From: Tissierella simiarum
Lineage (GTDB): Bacteria; Bacillota; Clostridia; Tissierellales; Tissierellaceae
Direction of reading: 5' to 3'
NCBI RefSeq assembly: GCF_018917865.1
Contig: NZ_JAHLPM010000004.1
Span: 62,001 to 126,000 of the forward strand
DNA: 64,000 bases
Shown: piece by piece, positions 26,128 through 35,250 of the stretch
How the letters are laid out: every line of letters starts with the position of its first letter
How positions within the stretch are numbered: the first letter of the stretch is position 1
Made by a program: the position numbers and the translations under genes
Notes under the pieces: model-generated
Seen by the model: the letters and a program-made list of their open reading frames with translations, nothing else
What the model was told of the DNA's origin: nothing
Databases searched by the model: none

Positions 26128-26559
26128 ATGAGTAGAATGTTTAAAGTTACTGAAAAGTTAATATTATTAATTTCACTTGTATCCTTAGTTTTACTATTGT
26201 TTATTCAATTTATTAATTATGATGATAATACCTCAATAAATACTTCATATACTTCTAAATTCTTACCACCAAGTCAAGATATGGAAAGAGCTGTAGTTAT
26301 ATTAAAACTTAAAGATAGTGAATTTAAAGATACAAAAGTGCTTCTTAATGGAGATCCTATAGATTCTTTCGAGAAAAATGATGAGATTAGTTTAGAAGTA
26401 TATGAAAATGATATTATTGAAATTGATGGCACAAAATATCAAGAAAATATAGTTGTAACAGTTGTAGGGATTAGTAGCAACTTAGAATATCCTAATTTAG
26501 ATAGTGAAATTTCAACTTTTCAAAGTATAGAAATATTAGGAAGAGTTAAACTAAAATAG
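26128..26559 (+). CDS. Unrecognised membrane-anchored protein
   Basis: 143 residues that I do not recognise. Residues 10-28 (LILLISLVSLVLLLFIQFI) form a single membrane anchor near the N-terminus, followed by an acidic domain of about 115 residues predicted to lie outside the cell, with alternating hydrophobic residues suggesting beta strands (VVILKLKD, VLLNGDPI, IVVTVVGI). No cysteines. AGGAGG precedes the ATG. It lies between the flavoprotein and aroH genes, with its own spacing on both sides, so no operon partner is clear. Confidence 0.6.
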   Translation: MSRMFKVTEKLILLISLVSLVLLLFIQFINYDDNTSINTSYTSKFLPPSQDMERAVVILKLKDSEFKDTKVLLNGDPIDSFEKNDEISLEVYENDIIEIDGTKYQENIVVTVVGISSNLEYPNLDSEISTFQSIEILGRVKLK

Positions 26560-26608
26560 CTTGTTTCCTCATAACTTTTAATATATAATTATTAAGGGAA
26601 GTGGTTAG

Positions 26609-26971
26609 ATGAGTGTGATATCCATAAGAGGTGCTATTACTGTTAACGAAAATTCTGTCTTAGATATTCTTCAATCCACAAAAGAGTTGTTAACAGAAAT
26701 TAATAATAACAATATAATTGACAAAGAAAAGGTTATTAGCATTTTGTTTTCTTGTACTAATGATTTAAATAAGGCTTATCCAGCTAAAGCTGCTAGAGAT
26801 CTTGGTTATACTCAGTGTAGTTTAATGTGCTTTCATGAGATGGAAGTTGAAAATAGTCTGAGAAAATGTATAAGAGTAATGATTTTATATGAATCTGACA
26901 TAGAACAAAAAAATGTTAATCATATATATTTAAAGGGAGCAAAAATTCTAAGACCAGATTTAACTAAATAA
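26609..26971 (+). CDS. aroH: Chorismate mutase, AroH type
   Basis: 120 residues, the size of monofunctional AroH. It starts SVISIRGAITVNENS, with the active-site Arg in IRGA, then the conserved FSCTNDLNKAYPAKAARDLG segment and the RVMILYESD motif with the second substrate Arg, ending HIYLKGAKILRPDL. The trimeric enzyme converts chorismate to prephenate for Phe and Tyr synthesis. A short hairpin follows before cmk. Confidence 0.93.
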   Translation: MSVISIRGAITVNENSVLDILQSTKELLTEINNNNIIDKEKVISILFSCTNDLNKAYPAKAARDLGYTQCSLMCFHEMEVENSLRKCIRVMILYESDIEQKNVNHIYLKGAKILRPDLTK

Positions 26972-26978
26972 TGTTACG

Positions 26979-27008
26979 AACCACCCAAAGGTGGTTATTG
27001 TTTTATTA
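26979..27008 (+). terminator. Weak terminator after aroH
   Basis: AACCACC-CAAA-GGTGGTT stem, then ATTGTTTTATT; the T-tract is interrupted. Confidence 0.55.
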
Positions 27009-27019
27009 GGAGGAACAAT

Positions 27020-27682
27020 ATGAAAAATGAAAAGTTTGTTATAGCTATAGATGGTCCTGCTGGTGCAGGAAAAAGTACTATTGCTAAAGAAATATCAGAA
27101 AAGTTGTCAATTGAATATATCGACACAGGAGCTATGTATAGAGCATTAACGTTGAAAGCCATAAATAATAATATTGATCCTAATAATGAAAAAGCAATTA
27201 TAAATTTAATGAATTATACAGAAATAGATTTTAAAAATAATCATATTTTTCTTGATGGAAAAAATGTGGACAAACTTATAAGAGAAAATATAGTAAATAA
27301 TAATGTTTCTTATGTTGCTAAAATCAAAGAAGTAAGAGAAGGTATGGTTAAGTTACAACAAAAATTAGCTGAAACCAAAAGTGTTATTATGGATGGCAGA
27401 GATATCGGCACTGTTGTATTTCCGAAAGCAGATTATAAATTTTTTCTAACAGCTTCTGTTGAAGAAAGAGCTAAAAGAAGATATCTAGAACTAGTAAATA
27501 AGGGTGAAAAGAATATTACCTATGATCGAATTAAAAATGAAATTGAAAGCAGAGATCAAATAGATAGCACAAGAGAAGTCTCTCCTTTAAGAAAAAGTCC
27601 TGATGCTTATTCTATAGATACTACTAGCAAAACAATAAGCCAATGTGTAGAAGAGATAATTAGCATTATTGAGGGGAGGTAA
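27020..27682 (+). CDS. cmk: Cytidylate kinase
   Basis: 220 residues. IDGPAGAGKSTIAKEISEKL is the P-loop (residues 10-29), followed by IDTGAMYRALT and MDGRDIGTVVFP, which contact the nucleoside monophosphate, and a RRYLELVNKG lid region. It phosphorylates CMP and dCMP. The ATG follows AGGAGG. plsC and ispH-S1 come next, matching the cmk-plsC-ispH order found in many clostridia; the plsC ribosome site lies inside the end of this gene. Confidence 0.94.
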   Translation: MKNEKFVIAIDGPAGAGKSTIAKEISEKLSIEYIDTGAMYRALTLKAINNNIDPNNEKAIINLMNYTEIDFKNNHIFLDGKNVDKLIRENIVNNNVSYVAKIKEVREGMVKLQQKLAETKSVIMDGRDIGTVVFPKADYKFFLTASVEERAKRRYLELVNKGEKNITYDRIKNEIESRDQIDSTREVSPLRKSPDAYSIDTTSKTISQCVEEIISIIEGR

Positions 27683-27686
27683 GTCC

Positions 27687-28271
27687 TTGTTTTTTTATAA
27701 CTTAGTAAAAGTTTTAGGAAATATAATATTTAAAGTTCTCTATAGATTTGAAGTTACAGGAAAAGATAATATACCAACAGAAGGTAGAATTATAATATGT
27801 GCTAATCATTCTAGCTTATTAGATCCGATTGTCTTGGCTATTATATGTCCAAGACCAATTAGTTTTATGGCTAAGAAAGAATTATTTAAGAGTAAAATTT
27901 TATCTTATATATTGAATAAGCTTAATGCATTTCCTGTTGATAGACACGATTCAGATTTAACAGCTATAAAAACTGCATTAAGAGTATTAAAAAACAATGA
28001 AATACTTGGCATATTTCCAGAAGGAACTCGAGTTAAAGAAATTGATCTTAATAATGCTAAACCTGGTATCGCACTATTGTCAGTAAAATCTCGGTCTTCG
28101 ATACTACCAGTTTATATACAAAGCAATTATAAAATTTTTAATAAGATAAAAATAACCTTTGGTGAGCCTATTGATTTTTCTGATAGTTATAATAAAAAAT
28201 TAACTACAGAAGAATATCGAGTATTAAGCCAAGATATTTTAAAATCTATTTATTCTTTAAAATCAAAATAG
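27687..28271 (+). CDS. plsC: 1-acyl-sn-glycerol-3-phosphate acyltransferase
   Basis: 194 residues from the TTG at 27687, just after GGGGAGGTAAG; an earlier TTG at 27669 precedes the ribosome site. A hydrophobic N-terminus leads to NHSSLLDPI, the HX4D catalytic motif, then FPVDRHDSDL and FPEGTRV (motif III), all standard for PlsC. It makes phosphatidic acid at the inner face of the membrane. Confidence 0.92.
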   Translation: MFFYNLVKVLGNIIFKVLYRFEVTGKDNIPTEGRIIICANHSSLLDPIVLAIICPRPISFMAKKELFKSKILSYILNKLNAFPVDRHDSDLTAIKTALRVLKNNEILGIFPEGTRVKEIDLNNAKPGIALLSVKSRSSILPVYIQSNYKIFNKIKITFGEPIDFSDSYNKKLTTEEYRVLSQDILKSIYSLKSK

Positions 28272-28282
28272 GAGGAATCAAA

Positions 28283-30244
28283 GTGAATATAATTATTGCT
28301 GATAATGCTGGCTTTTGTTTTGGAGTTAAGAGAGCCATAGATATATCATTACAAGAATTAGAAACTTCAAATAATAACATATACTCACTAGGTCCTTTAA
28401 TACACAATGCACAGGCTGTAGAATTGTTAAAGATGAAAGGATTAGATATTATAGAGAACCCTGAAAAAGTTAATAAAGGTAAAATTATTATTAGATCTCA
28501 TGGTATTCCTATGGACATAGATAATAAAATTAAAAAATCTAATCTGGAAATGATTGATTGTACCTGTCCATATGTAAAATCTATACACAAAAAAGTTGGA
28601 GATTATTATAAACAAGGTTACCATATAGTAATAATAGGCGATCCAAATCATCCTGAAATTATTGGGATTAATGGATGGTGTAATAATACTGCTTATATTA
28701 TTAATAGTGAAGAAGATGCAATTAGATTAGCTGACATGGATAAAATTTGTATAGTATCTCAAACTACTAATACTCAAGAAAAATTTAATTCTTTATCAAA
28801 GATGGTACAAAATAAAGGAAAAGAAGTTATAATATTCAATACAATATGTAATGCAACTAATCTACGTCAAGAAACATGTAAAGAGATATCAAAAAAGGTA
28901 AATGCTATGATAGTTATAGGCGGTTATCATAGTTCAAATACAAACAAACTTGTAGAAATTAGCAAAAAATATTGTAAAAATGTATTTCATGTAGAAACAT
29001 ATAAAGATTTACCTTTACAAGAACTATTAAAATTTAATACAATAGGAATAACCGCAGGTGCTTCTACACCTGATTGGATAATTAAGGAGGTTGTTGAAAC
29101 AATGGATAATCTAAATAACAATGAAATGATGGAGGCTATTGAAAATTCATTCACTAGAATTCACAGAGGTGACATTATAAAAGGAAAAGTAATATTTGTA
29201 ACCAATAACGAAGTTATGGTTAATATTAACTATAAATCTGATGGTATTATAGATAGAGATGAACTATCTAATGATCCTGATGTTAAGCCTAGAGATTTAT
29301 ATAAAGAAGGAGATGAAATCCAAGTATTTGTAGTTAGACTTGATGATGGTGAAGGCAATGTAGTACTTTCTACTAAAAGAGTCGATGCTATTAAAGGTTG
29401 GGATGAATTAGAAAATGCCTTTAATAATAAAGAAAGAATTGAATGCAAGGTTTTAAATAGTGTAAAAGGTGGATTAGCTGTTTTAGTTAACGGAATAAAT
29501 GGATTTATGCCTGCTTCTCAAGTATCTGTTAATTTTGTTAGTGATTTAAATGTATATAAAGGAAAAACTTTAATTGGAAAAATTATAGACTTTGATAGAG
29601 AGAAAAAGAGAGTAATTTTATCTAGAAGAGAAGTTGAAAGTGAAGAAGTCCTAAATAAAAGAAAAGAACTATGGGCAAGTATAGAAGTTAATAGTATTGT
29701 TGAAGGTATAGTTCAAAGATTAACTGATTTTGGCGCTTTTGTTGATTTAGGTGGAGTAGATGGTTTAATTCATATCTCAGATCTATCATGGTTTAGAGTT
29801 AAACATCCATCAGAAGTAGTAAAGATTGGTGATAGAGTTCAAGTTAAAATACTAAATTTTGATAAGGAAAAAAATAGAATTTCATTAGGGTTAAAACAGA
29901 CTTTACCTGAACCTTGGAAACTTTTTTCTGAAAATAGAAAATTAGGGGATGTTACGGAAGGTAAGGTAGTAAATCTATTAGACTTTGGCGCTTTTGTTAG
30001 ATTGGAAGAAGGTGTTGACGGCTTAGTACATGTTTCTCAAATATCTAAAGAACATATAAATAAACCAGCTGATAAATTAAAAATTGGTGATAAAGTAACT
30101 GTTAAAATCATAGATATTAATGAAGAGGAAAGAAGAATCAGTCTAAGTATCAAAGATACATTAGAAGATAATATAGAAGTGAGTGAGCCTATAAAAAAAG
30201 ACGAGAGTGAAGTAACTATTGAAGATATAGTTGCTAAAAACTAA
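28283..30244 (+). CDS. ispH: IspH-ribosomal protein S1 fusion
   Basis: 653 residues from GTG after AGGAGG. Residues 1-280 are IspH (LytB): the cluster ligands are Cys12 in NAGFCFGVKRA, the Cys pair of IDCTCPYVK, and the Cys of NTICNATNLRQ. It performs the last step of the MEP isoprenoid pathway. Residues about 300-635 hold four S1 RNA-binding domains, the third and fourth most typical (VQRLTDFGAFVDLGGVDGLI, VVNLLDFGAFVRLEEGVDGL). This fusion is known in many clostridia and is the organism's likely S1 source. The junction reads through with no frameshift. Confidence 0.94.
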   Translation: MNIIIADNAGFCFGVKRAIDISLQELETSNNNIYSLGPLIHNAQAVELLKMKGLDIIENPEKVNKGKIIIRSHGIPMDIDNKIKKSNLEMIDCTCPYVKSIHKKVGDYYKQGYHIVIIGDPNHPEIIGINGWCNNTAYIINSEEDAIRLADMDKICIVSQTTNTQEKFNSLSKMVQNKGKEVIIFNTICNATNLRQETCKEISKKVNAMIVIGGYHSSNTNKLVEISKKYCKNVFHVETYKDLPLQELLKFNTIGITAGASTPDWIIKEVVETMDNLNNNEMMEAIENSFTRIHRGDIIKGKVIFVTNNEVMVNINYKSDGIIDRDELSNDPDVKPRDLYKEGDEIQVFVVRLDDGEGNVVLSTKRVDAIKGWDELENAFNNKERIECKVLNSVKGGLAVLVNGINGFMPASQVSVNFVSDLNVYKGKTLIGKIIDFDREKKRVILSRREVESEEVLNKRKELWASIEVNSIVEGIVQRLTDFGAFVDLGGVDGLIHISDLSWFRVKHPSEVVKIGDRVQVKILNFDKEKNRISLGLKQTLPEPWKLFSENRKLGDVTEGKVVNLLDFGAFVRLEEGVDGLVHVSQISKEHINKPADKLKIGDKVTVKIIDINEEERRISLSIKDTLEDNIEVSEPIKKDESEVTIEDIVAKN

Positions 30245-30245
30245 T

Positions 30246-30341
30246 AATGTAAAGATAGCTGAGGTTTTGATGTATAAAATTAATTTATATTGCAAAGAAT
30301 AAAATGTGTGACCGATGATACATCAAGACCCCCTTTACATT
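30246..30341 (+). ncRNA. Candidate structured RNA upstream of cheR
   Basis: The outer stem AATGTAAAG (30246-30254) pairs exactly with CTTTACATT (30333-30341). A second stem GGTTTTGATGTAT (30263-30275) pairs with ATACATCAAGACC (30318-30330) with one G-T. The left strand has an ATAGCTGA bulge and the right only CC; a 42-base apical region remains. A terminator follows immediately. I could not match it to a riboswitch or housekeeping RNA I know. Confidence 0.5.
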
Positions 30342-30343
30342 AT

Positions 30344-30376
30344 TTCTGTGGTAAATTACCACAGAACTTTTTTATA
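30344..30376 (+). terminator. Terminator between ispH-S1 and cheR
   Basis: Eleven-base arms TTCTGTGGTAA and TTACCACAGAA around a single A, then ACTTTTTTATATT. It ends either the ispH-S1 operon or the structured RNA before it. Confidence 0.85.
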
Positions 30377-30406
30377 TTATCTAAATGTTTTTAATAGGGG
30401 GTTTTT

Positions 30407-31186
30407 ATGGACAAGTATGAAGTGTTTAAAAAACAAGTAAATAATTTAATCAATATTGATTTAAATTATTATAAAGAAAAACAAATGAAACGAAGAATAT
30501 CATCTCTAGTTGCTAGAAATAACTTTAAAGATTTTGAAGATTATTTTGATGGATTGAAAAAAGATAAGCAGCTCCTTAACCAATTTGTAAACTATCTTAC
30601 TATAAATGTTTCTGAGTTCTATAGAAATCCATCACAATGGCAAGTATTAGAAAAAGACATTATTCCTAGAATAATAAATAGAGATAAAAAAACTTTAAAG
30701 GTTTGGAGTTCTGCTTGTTCAACAGGGGAAGAACCCTATTCTTTAGTTATGCTTCTAACAAATTTTTTTCCTTTAAAAGATATTAAAGTACTAGCAACAG
30801 ATATTGATGATGAAGCTTTAAACAAAGCTAGACTTGGATTATATAGTGAAAAATCTCTTTCAAATTTACCAAAAGGTTTCAAAGAAAAATTTTTTACCAA
30901 GATAGAAAATTCTTATAAGATTAATGAGGAAATTAAAAAATGTGTAGAATTTAAAAAGATGGATTTATTAAAAGATTCCTTTCCTACATATGTTGATTTG
31001 CTTACTTGTCGTAATGTTATGATTTACTTTACTGAAGAAGCTAAAGAATTATTATATGATAAGTTTTATAAAAGTTTAAGTGATAATGGTATTCTATTTG
31101 TAGGAAGTACAGAGCAAATTATAATGCCAGAAAAATATAAATATAAACCTGTAAAAACTTTTTTTTATGAAAAGATAATTAAATAA
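30407..31186 (+). CDS. cheR: CheR-type protein-glutamate O-methyltransferase
   Basis: 259 residues. The N-terminal helical domain (about 1-75) is followed by a SAM-binding methyltransferase domain with SACSTGEEPYSL, LATDIDDEALNKAR and DLLTCRNVMIYFT, the standard CheR motifs. It methylates receptor glutamates in chemotaxis. No other che or flagellar genes are in the window, so it stands alone, as lone cheR genes do in several clostridia. AGGGGGTTTTT precedes the ATG. Confidence 0.88.
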   Translation: MDKYEVFKKQVNNLINIDLNYYKEKQMKRRISSLVARNNFKDFEDYFDGLKKDKQLLNQFVNYLTINVSEFYRNPSQWQVLEKDIIPRIINRDKKTLKVWSSACSTGEEPYSLVMLLTNFFPLKDIKVLATDIDDEALNKARLGLYSEKSLSNLPKGFKEKFFTKIENSYKINEEIKKCVEFKKMDLLKDSFPTYVDLLTCRNVMIYFTEEAKELLYDKFYKSLSDNGILFVGSTEQIIMPEKYKYKPVKTFFYEKIIK

Positions 31187-31220
31187 ATTATAATTATATT
31201 ATATAAAGGGGGGCTAAAGT

Positions 31221-32276
31221 TTGGACACAAAAACATTGCTAGAACTATTATGTAATGGTAAAGGAGTATCAGGATATGAATATACTATTAAAGACACTAT
31301 AGTATCAGCCTTTGACAAATATTCTGATGAGATTTCAGTAGATAATTTAGGTAATGTATTGGCACTAAAAAAAGGTTCTACCAAAGAGGATAATATAAAA
31401 ATCATGTTAGCAGGACATATGGATGAAATTGGTCTTATGGTAAAAGATATTGAAGATAATGGGTTTATTAGGTTTACCAACATAGGTGGCATTGACCCAA
31501 GAACCATATTAGGCCAAGAAGTAATTGTTCATGGAAAAAAGGATCTATTTGGTGTTGTAGGTTCTAAGCCACCTCATCTTCAAGATCCATCAGAGCATGA
31601 TAAAGCTATAAAAATGGAAGATATGACGATTGATATTGGTTATTCGAAGGAAGAAGTAGAAAAGCTAGTAAATATTGGTGATACTATAACTATAAGAAGA
31701 GAATTATTGAACTTACAGGGAGATAGAGTGGCTAGTAAAGCATTAGATGATAGAGCTGGTATTGCTGTTTTATTTGAATGTATAAAAGAACTAGGAAAAA
31801 TTAGGCATGAAGCAGATGTGTATTTTGTTTCTACAGTTCAAGAAGAAGTAAGTATGGCAGGTGCTTTAACTGGTGCTTATAAAATAAATCCTGATATAGG
31901 CATTGCGGTTGATGTAGGATTTGGTACTACACCTGAACTGTCAAAATCAGATACTATTGAGCTGGGAAAAGGTCCTGGCATAACTTTAGGAGGAAACATT
32001 CACCCTAGATTAAGGCAAAAGTTAACAGAAGTTGCACGAGAATACAATATTCCTTTCCAAATGGAGATAAGTCCTGGGCCTACTGGAACTGATGCAAGGG
32101 CAATGCAAATAACCAGAGAAGGTATTCCTTCCTTATGTCTATCTATTCCACTAAGATATATGCATACATCTGTAGAGGTTATAGATATGGTCGATATAAA
32201 ACATACTGCTAAACTACTAGCATTTTTCATTGCTTCTATTTCTAATGATAGTTTGGAGGGATTATTATGTTATTAA
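31221..32276 (+). CDS. M42 family metallopeptidase, copy 1
   Basis: 351 residues from TTG after GGGGGG. The dinuclear metal site of M42 enzymes is complete: His in AGHMDEIGLM, Asp in ALDDRAG, the catalytic Glu pair in VQEEVSMAG, Asp in IAVDVGF, and the last His in LRYMHTSVE. The PDZ-like dimerisation insert follows the first His. These are TET-type aminopeptidases or endoglucanase-annotated homologues that form large cytosolic assemblies degrading peptides. The stop overlaps the next M42 gene by ten bases. Confidence 0.9.
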   Translation: MDTKTLLELLCNGKGVSGYEYTIKDTIVSAFDKYSDEISVDNLGNVLALKKGSTKEDNIKIMLAGHMDEIGLMVKDIEDNGFIRFTNIGGIDPRTILGQEVIVHGKKDLFGVVGSKPPHLQDPSEHDKAIKMEDMTIDIGYSKEEVEKLVNIGDTITIRRELLNLQGDRVASKALDDRAGIAVLFECIKELGKIRHEADVYFVSTVQEEVSMAGALTGAYKINPDIGIAVDVGFGTTPELSKSDTIELGKGPGITLGGNIHPRLRQKLTEVAREYNIPFQMEISPGPTGTDARAMQITREGIPSLCLSIPLRYMHTSVEVIDMVDIKHTAKLLAFFIASISNDSLEGLLCY

Positions 32277-33286
32277 AACGATTAACAGAGGCTTCTGGTG
32301 TATCGGGTAATGAAAAAGAGGTTAGAGATATAATAATCTCTGAAATAAAAAACCATGTTGATAGTTTAAAAATAGATAGATTAGGTAACATAATAACTTA
32401 TAAAAAAGGCAGAGATACTTCAAAAACCCTAATGGTTACTGCTCACATGGATGAGGTAGGGTTAATGGTTACAGATATTGATAGCATAGGTTTATTAAAA
32501 TTTACTACAGTTGGAGGTGTCGATAAACGAATACTGGTTTCAAAACCTGTAGCTGTAGGTAGAGATAAAATAAAAGGTGTTATTGGTGCAAAGCCGATTC
32601 ATTTACAAAAAAGAGAAGAGTGGACTAGAGCTTTAAATATTAATGAACTATACATAGATATTGGAGCAAAATCTAAAGAAGAAGCCGAAAGACTTGTTAA
32701 TATAGGTGATTATGTGAGTTTTTATAGTGATTATGTAGAGTTTGGAGATGGCTTAGTAAAGGCTAAAGCTTTAGATAATCGAGTTGGTTGTAATCTTTTA
32801 ATAAATTTAATTAAAGAGGTAAATGATATTAGTTTTTATGGTGTTTTTACTGTTATGGAGGAAATTGGTTTAGTTGGATCTGGACCTGCTGCTTATGAAG
32901 TAAATCCTGATATTTCGATTGTACTAGAAGGTACTTTATGCTATGATATGCCTAAACTGGACAGCCACTTAATACCAACTTATATTAATAAAGGACCAGC
33001 GATTTCTCTAATTGATAGAACTACTGTATTTAATGCTACTTTAAGAAATAAAATAATAGACATTGCAGAAAGAAACAATATACCTTATCAATATAGAAAA
33101 ACATCAATGGGAGGAAATGACTCAGGGAAAATTCATATTACTAAAGGTGGTTCCATTACTACAACTATTTCTGTGCCATGCAGATATATTCATTCTCCTG
33201 CATCGGTAATGAGCCAAAGTGATTATAATAATACCTATGCTTTATTAAAAGCAATTCTAGCTGAATTTGAAAGGGAGGAATTATAA
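32267..33286 (+). CDS. M42 family metallopeptidase, copy 2 (altered metal site)
   Basis: 339 residues, overlapping copy 1 and sharing a TAATG junction with copy 3. The metal site has His in TAHMDEVGLM, Asp in ALDNRVG, Glu pair in VMEEIGLVG and His in CRYIHSPAS. Where copies 1 and 3 have IAVDVG and IALDVT, this one has SIVLEGT, a Glu for the usual Asp ligand; Glu is tolerated in some M20/M42 relatives. The three paralogues are probably co-translated and could form mixed complexes with different specificities. Confidence 0.88.
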   Translation: MLLKRLTEASGVSGNEKEVRDIIISEIKNHVDSLKIDRLGNIITYKKGRDTSKTLMVTAHMDEVGLMVTDIDSIGLLKFTTVGGVDKRILVSKPVAVGRDKIKGVIGAKPIHLQKREEWTRALNINELYIDIGAKSKEEAERLVNIGDYVSFYSDYVEFGDGLVKAKALDNRVGCNLLINLIKEVNDISFYGVFTVMEEIGLVGSGPAAYEVNPDISIVLEGTLCYDMPKLDSHLIPTYINKGPAISLIDRTTVFNATLRNKIIDIAERNNIPYQYRKTSMGGNDSGKIHITKGGSITTTISVPCRYIHSPASVMSQSDYNNTYALLKAILAEFEREEL

Positions 33287-34284
33287 TGAATTTTAATAGT
33301 AACTTATTAAAAGAGTTAGTGAGTGTATATGGACCTGCAAGTAACGAACATTTAGTAAGAAGTTATATTACTGAAAAAATAAAAGATCATGTAGATGATA
33401 TAGAAATAGATGCTTTAGGTAATTTAGTCGCCCATAAAAAAGGTAATGGCAGAAAAGTAATGATATCTGCTCACATGGATCAAATTGGATTAATGGTAAT
33501 AGATATTGATGAAAAAGGGTTTATACGATTTACAAATGTAGGCGGCATATCTCCATTAGTTTCATTAAGCCAACAAGTGGTATTTGAAAACGGAACTATA
33601 GGGGTTATCTATTCAGAGCCAATTGACGATCCATCAAAATTAAAGCTAGAAAATATGTATATAGATATAGGAGCTTTTAGCAAAGAAGAAGCTGAAAAGT
33701 CTGTTAGCATAGGAGATATTTGTATTTATAAATCAGAGTTTAGTGAAAATGAAAATGTTATATTTACCAGATATTTAGATGACAGAGTAGGGTGCTATAT
33801 AGCTATAGAAGCTATTAAATCAATTAGTAATCCTATAAATGATTTATATTTTGTTTTCTCTGTTCAAGAAGAAGTAGGATTAAGAGGTGCAAAGACTGCT
33901 GCTTATAAAATAAGTCCAGAGGTAGGTATAGCTTTAGATGTTACATCAAACGGAGATACACCTAAGGCAAAACGTTTTGCTGTTAGTTTAAATGAAGGAG
34001 CTGCCATTAAAGTAAAAGATAATTCAATTATAGCTCATCCTAAGATAAAACAATTACTTGTTGATTTAGCAAAGAAAAATAAAATCCCTTACCAAATGGA
34101 AGTTTTAGAATTTGGTGGCACAGACTCAGGTGCTATTCACTTAACTAGAGAAGGGGTTCCTTCAGGAGTAATCTCCATCCCAACTCGATATGTACATTCA
34201 ACAGTTGAAATGGCTTCTAAAAATGATATTGTTAATTGTACTAAACTTTTAATTAGATTTTTAGAAAGCAATTTCGATTTATAA
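33286..34284 (+). CDS. M42 family metallopeptidase, copy 3
   Basis: 332 residues, starting at the ATG of a TAATG overlap. His in SAHMDQIGLM, Asp in YLDDRVGC, Glu pair in VQEEVGLRGA, Asp in IALDVTSNGD and His in TRYVHSTVE give a complete M42 site. The N-terminus NLLKELVSVYGPASNE resembles copy 1 (LLELLCNGKGVSGYE). It ends the operon at a long hairpin. A cytosolic peptide-trimming role is likely from the family; the exact specificity is not readable. Confidence 0.9.
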   Translation: MNFNSNLLKELVSVYGPASNEHLVRSYITEKIKDHVDDIEIDALGNLVAHKKGNGRKVMISAHMDQIGLMVIDIDEKGFIRFTNVGGISPLVSLSQQVVFENGTIGVIYSEPIDDPSKLKLENMYIDIGAFSKEEAEKSVSIGDICIYKSEFSENENVIFTRYLDDRVGCYIAIEAIKSISNPINDLYFVFSVQEEVGLRGAKTAAYKISPEVGIALDVTSNGDTPKAKRFAVSLNEGAAIKVKDNSIIAHPKIKQLLVDLAKKNKIPYQMEVLEFGGTDSGAIHLTREGVPSGVISIPTRYVHSTVEMASKNDIVNCTKLLIRFLESNFDL

Positions 34285-34296
34285 CAGATTGAAAAT

Positions 34297-34358
34297 AATA
34301 ATTTAAAATAGTAAAAAAGAACTGAATTATCAGTTCTTTTTTACTATTTTAAATTATT
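34297..34358 (+). terminator. Very long hairpin after the M42 operon
   Basis: A perfect 29-bp inverted repeat (34297-34325 and 34330-34358) with an ATTA loop. Arms include AAAAAAGAACTGA and TCAGTTCTTTTTT, so the inner part alone would terminate. The length is unusual for a terminator. Confidence 0.75.
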
Positions 34359-34487
34359 TAGTAAATAAAAGGGATATTTTCTCGTATTTTGATGATATTT
34401 GTTTTATAATTTTATCTTTAATATAGAGGATTTATGATTCTATTAAAGAATTATATTATAATAGATTTAATTTAAGGAGGCCAAGTT

Positions 34488-35084
34488 ATGTTAGATTTAA
34501 ACAAAGAATATACCATATCTGAAGTATCTGATCTTACTGGCTATGCTCCTCATGTATTAAGATATTATGAAAAAGAATTTGATTTAGAGGTTCCACGGAA
34601 TGATTCAAACCATAGATATTATACATATAAGGAAATTGAATTACTTCAATACATAAAAATGCTTCAAGATAAAGGATTCAGCAATAAACAGATAAAACTA
34701 ATTATTAGTTCTCCAGAGCTCATGCTAAGTAATCAAGAAGAAACTAGCTTAGCTACTGTTAATGAAAATAGCTATTTAGATACTTATCAATTAGCTAGAG
34801 AAATAAGTATGACCCTTGAAGAAGAATTTTTTGATAAACTATTCTGCCATATTAGTCAAGGCAATGAACAGAGCATAAAAATAATTGAAGAATTAAAAGA
34901 TGAAGTAGTTATGCTAAGAAATGAACTAAATTCTAAAGAGAGAGATGTCTTAATATGTGAAAATGCAAAATTAAAAATGAAAATCAAAGAAAAAACTTAT
35001 GAAATCACAGAGTTAAATAATAAGTTAAAAAAAGCCGAGGAGCAACAAGGTGGATTTTTTAAGAAAATATTTAAACATAGTTAA
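34488..35084 (+). CDS. MerR-like DNA-binding protein with coiled-coil tail
   Basis: 198 residues. The N-terminal domain (1-75) has YTISEVSDLTGYAPHVLRYY and NHRYYTYKEIELLQYIKML, the MerR winged helix. Instead of a ligand domain, the C-terminus (about 110-190) is a charged coiled coil ending in KIFKHS. This is the layout of RacA-like or MerR-type structural and regulatory proteins. A role in chromosome anchoring is possible but unproven. AAGGAGG precedes the ATG. The gene stands alone. Confidence 0.75.
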   Translation: MLDLNKEYTISEVSDLTGYAPHVLRYYEKEFDLEVPRNDSNHRYYTYKEIELLQYIKMLQDKGFSNKQIKLIISSPELMLSNQEETSLATVNENSYLDTYQLAREISMTLEEEFFDKLFCHISQGNEQSIKIIEELKDEVVMLRNELNSKERDVLICENAKLKMKIKEKTYEITELNNKLKKAEEQQGGFFKKIFKHS

Positions 35085-35191
35085 CTTGAATTAATTTGAA
35101 ATTTTTAATTCATATTTTATGCTTTTTTTGACTTGTTGCAAGTTTAATTGCAAGTTTTAATTCTATTTATTTCATTTTTCTGATAAATTTC

Positions 35192-35220
35192 TTGCCTTAC
35201 ACTTATATAGATGATATAAT
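35192..35220 (+). promoter_or_regulatory. Promoter of the 48-residue Cys protein
   Basis: TTGCCT (35192-35197), 17-base spacer, TATAAT (35215-35220), 30 bases before the ATG. Confidence 0.6.
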
Positions 35221-35250
35221 TTATATAAGAAACAATAAGGGGCGATAGCA

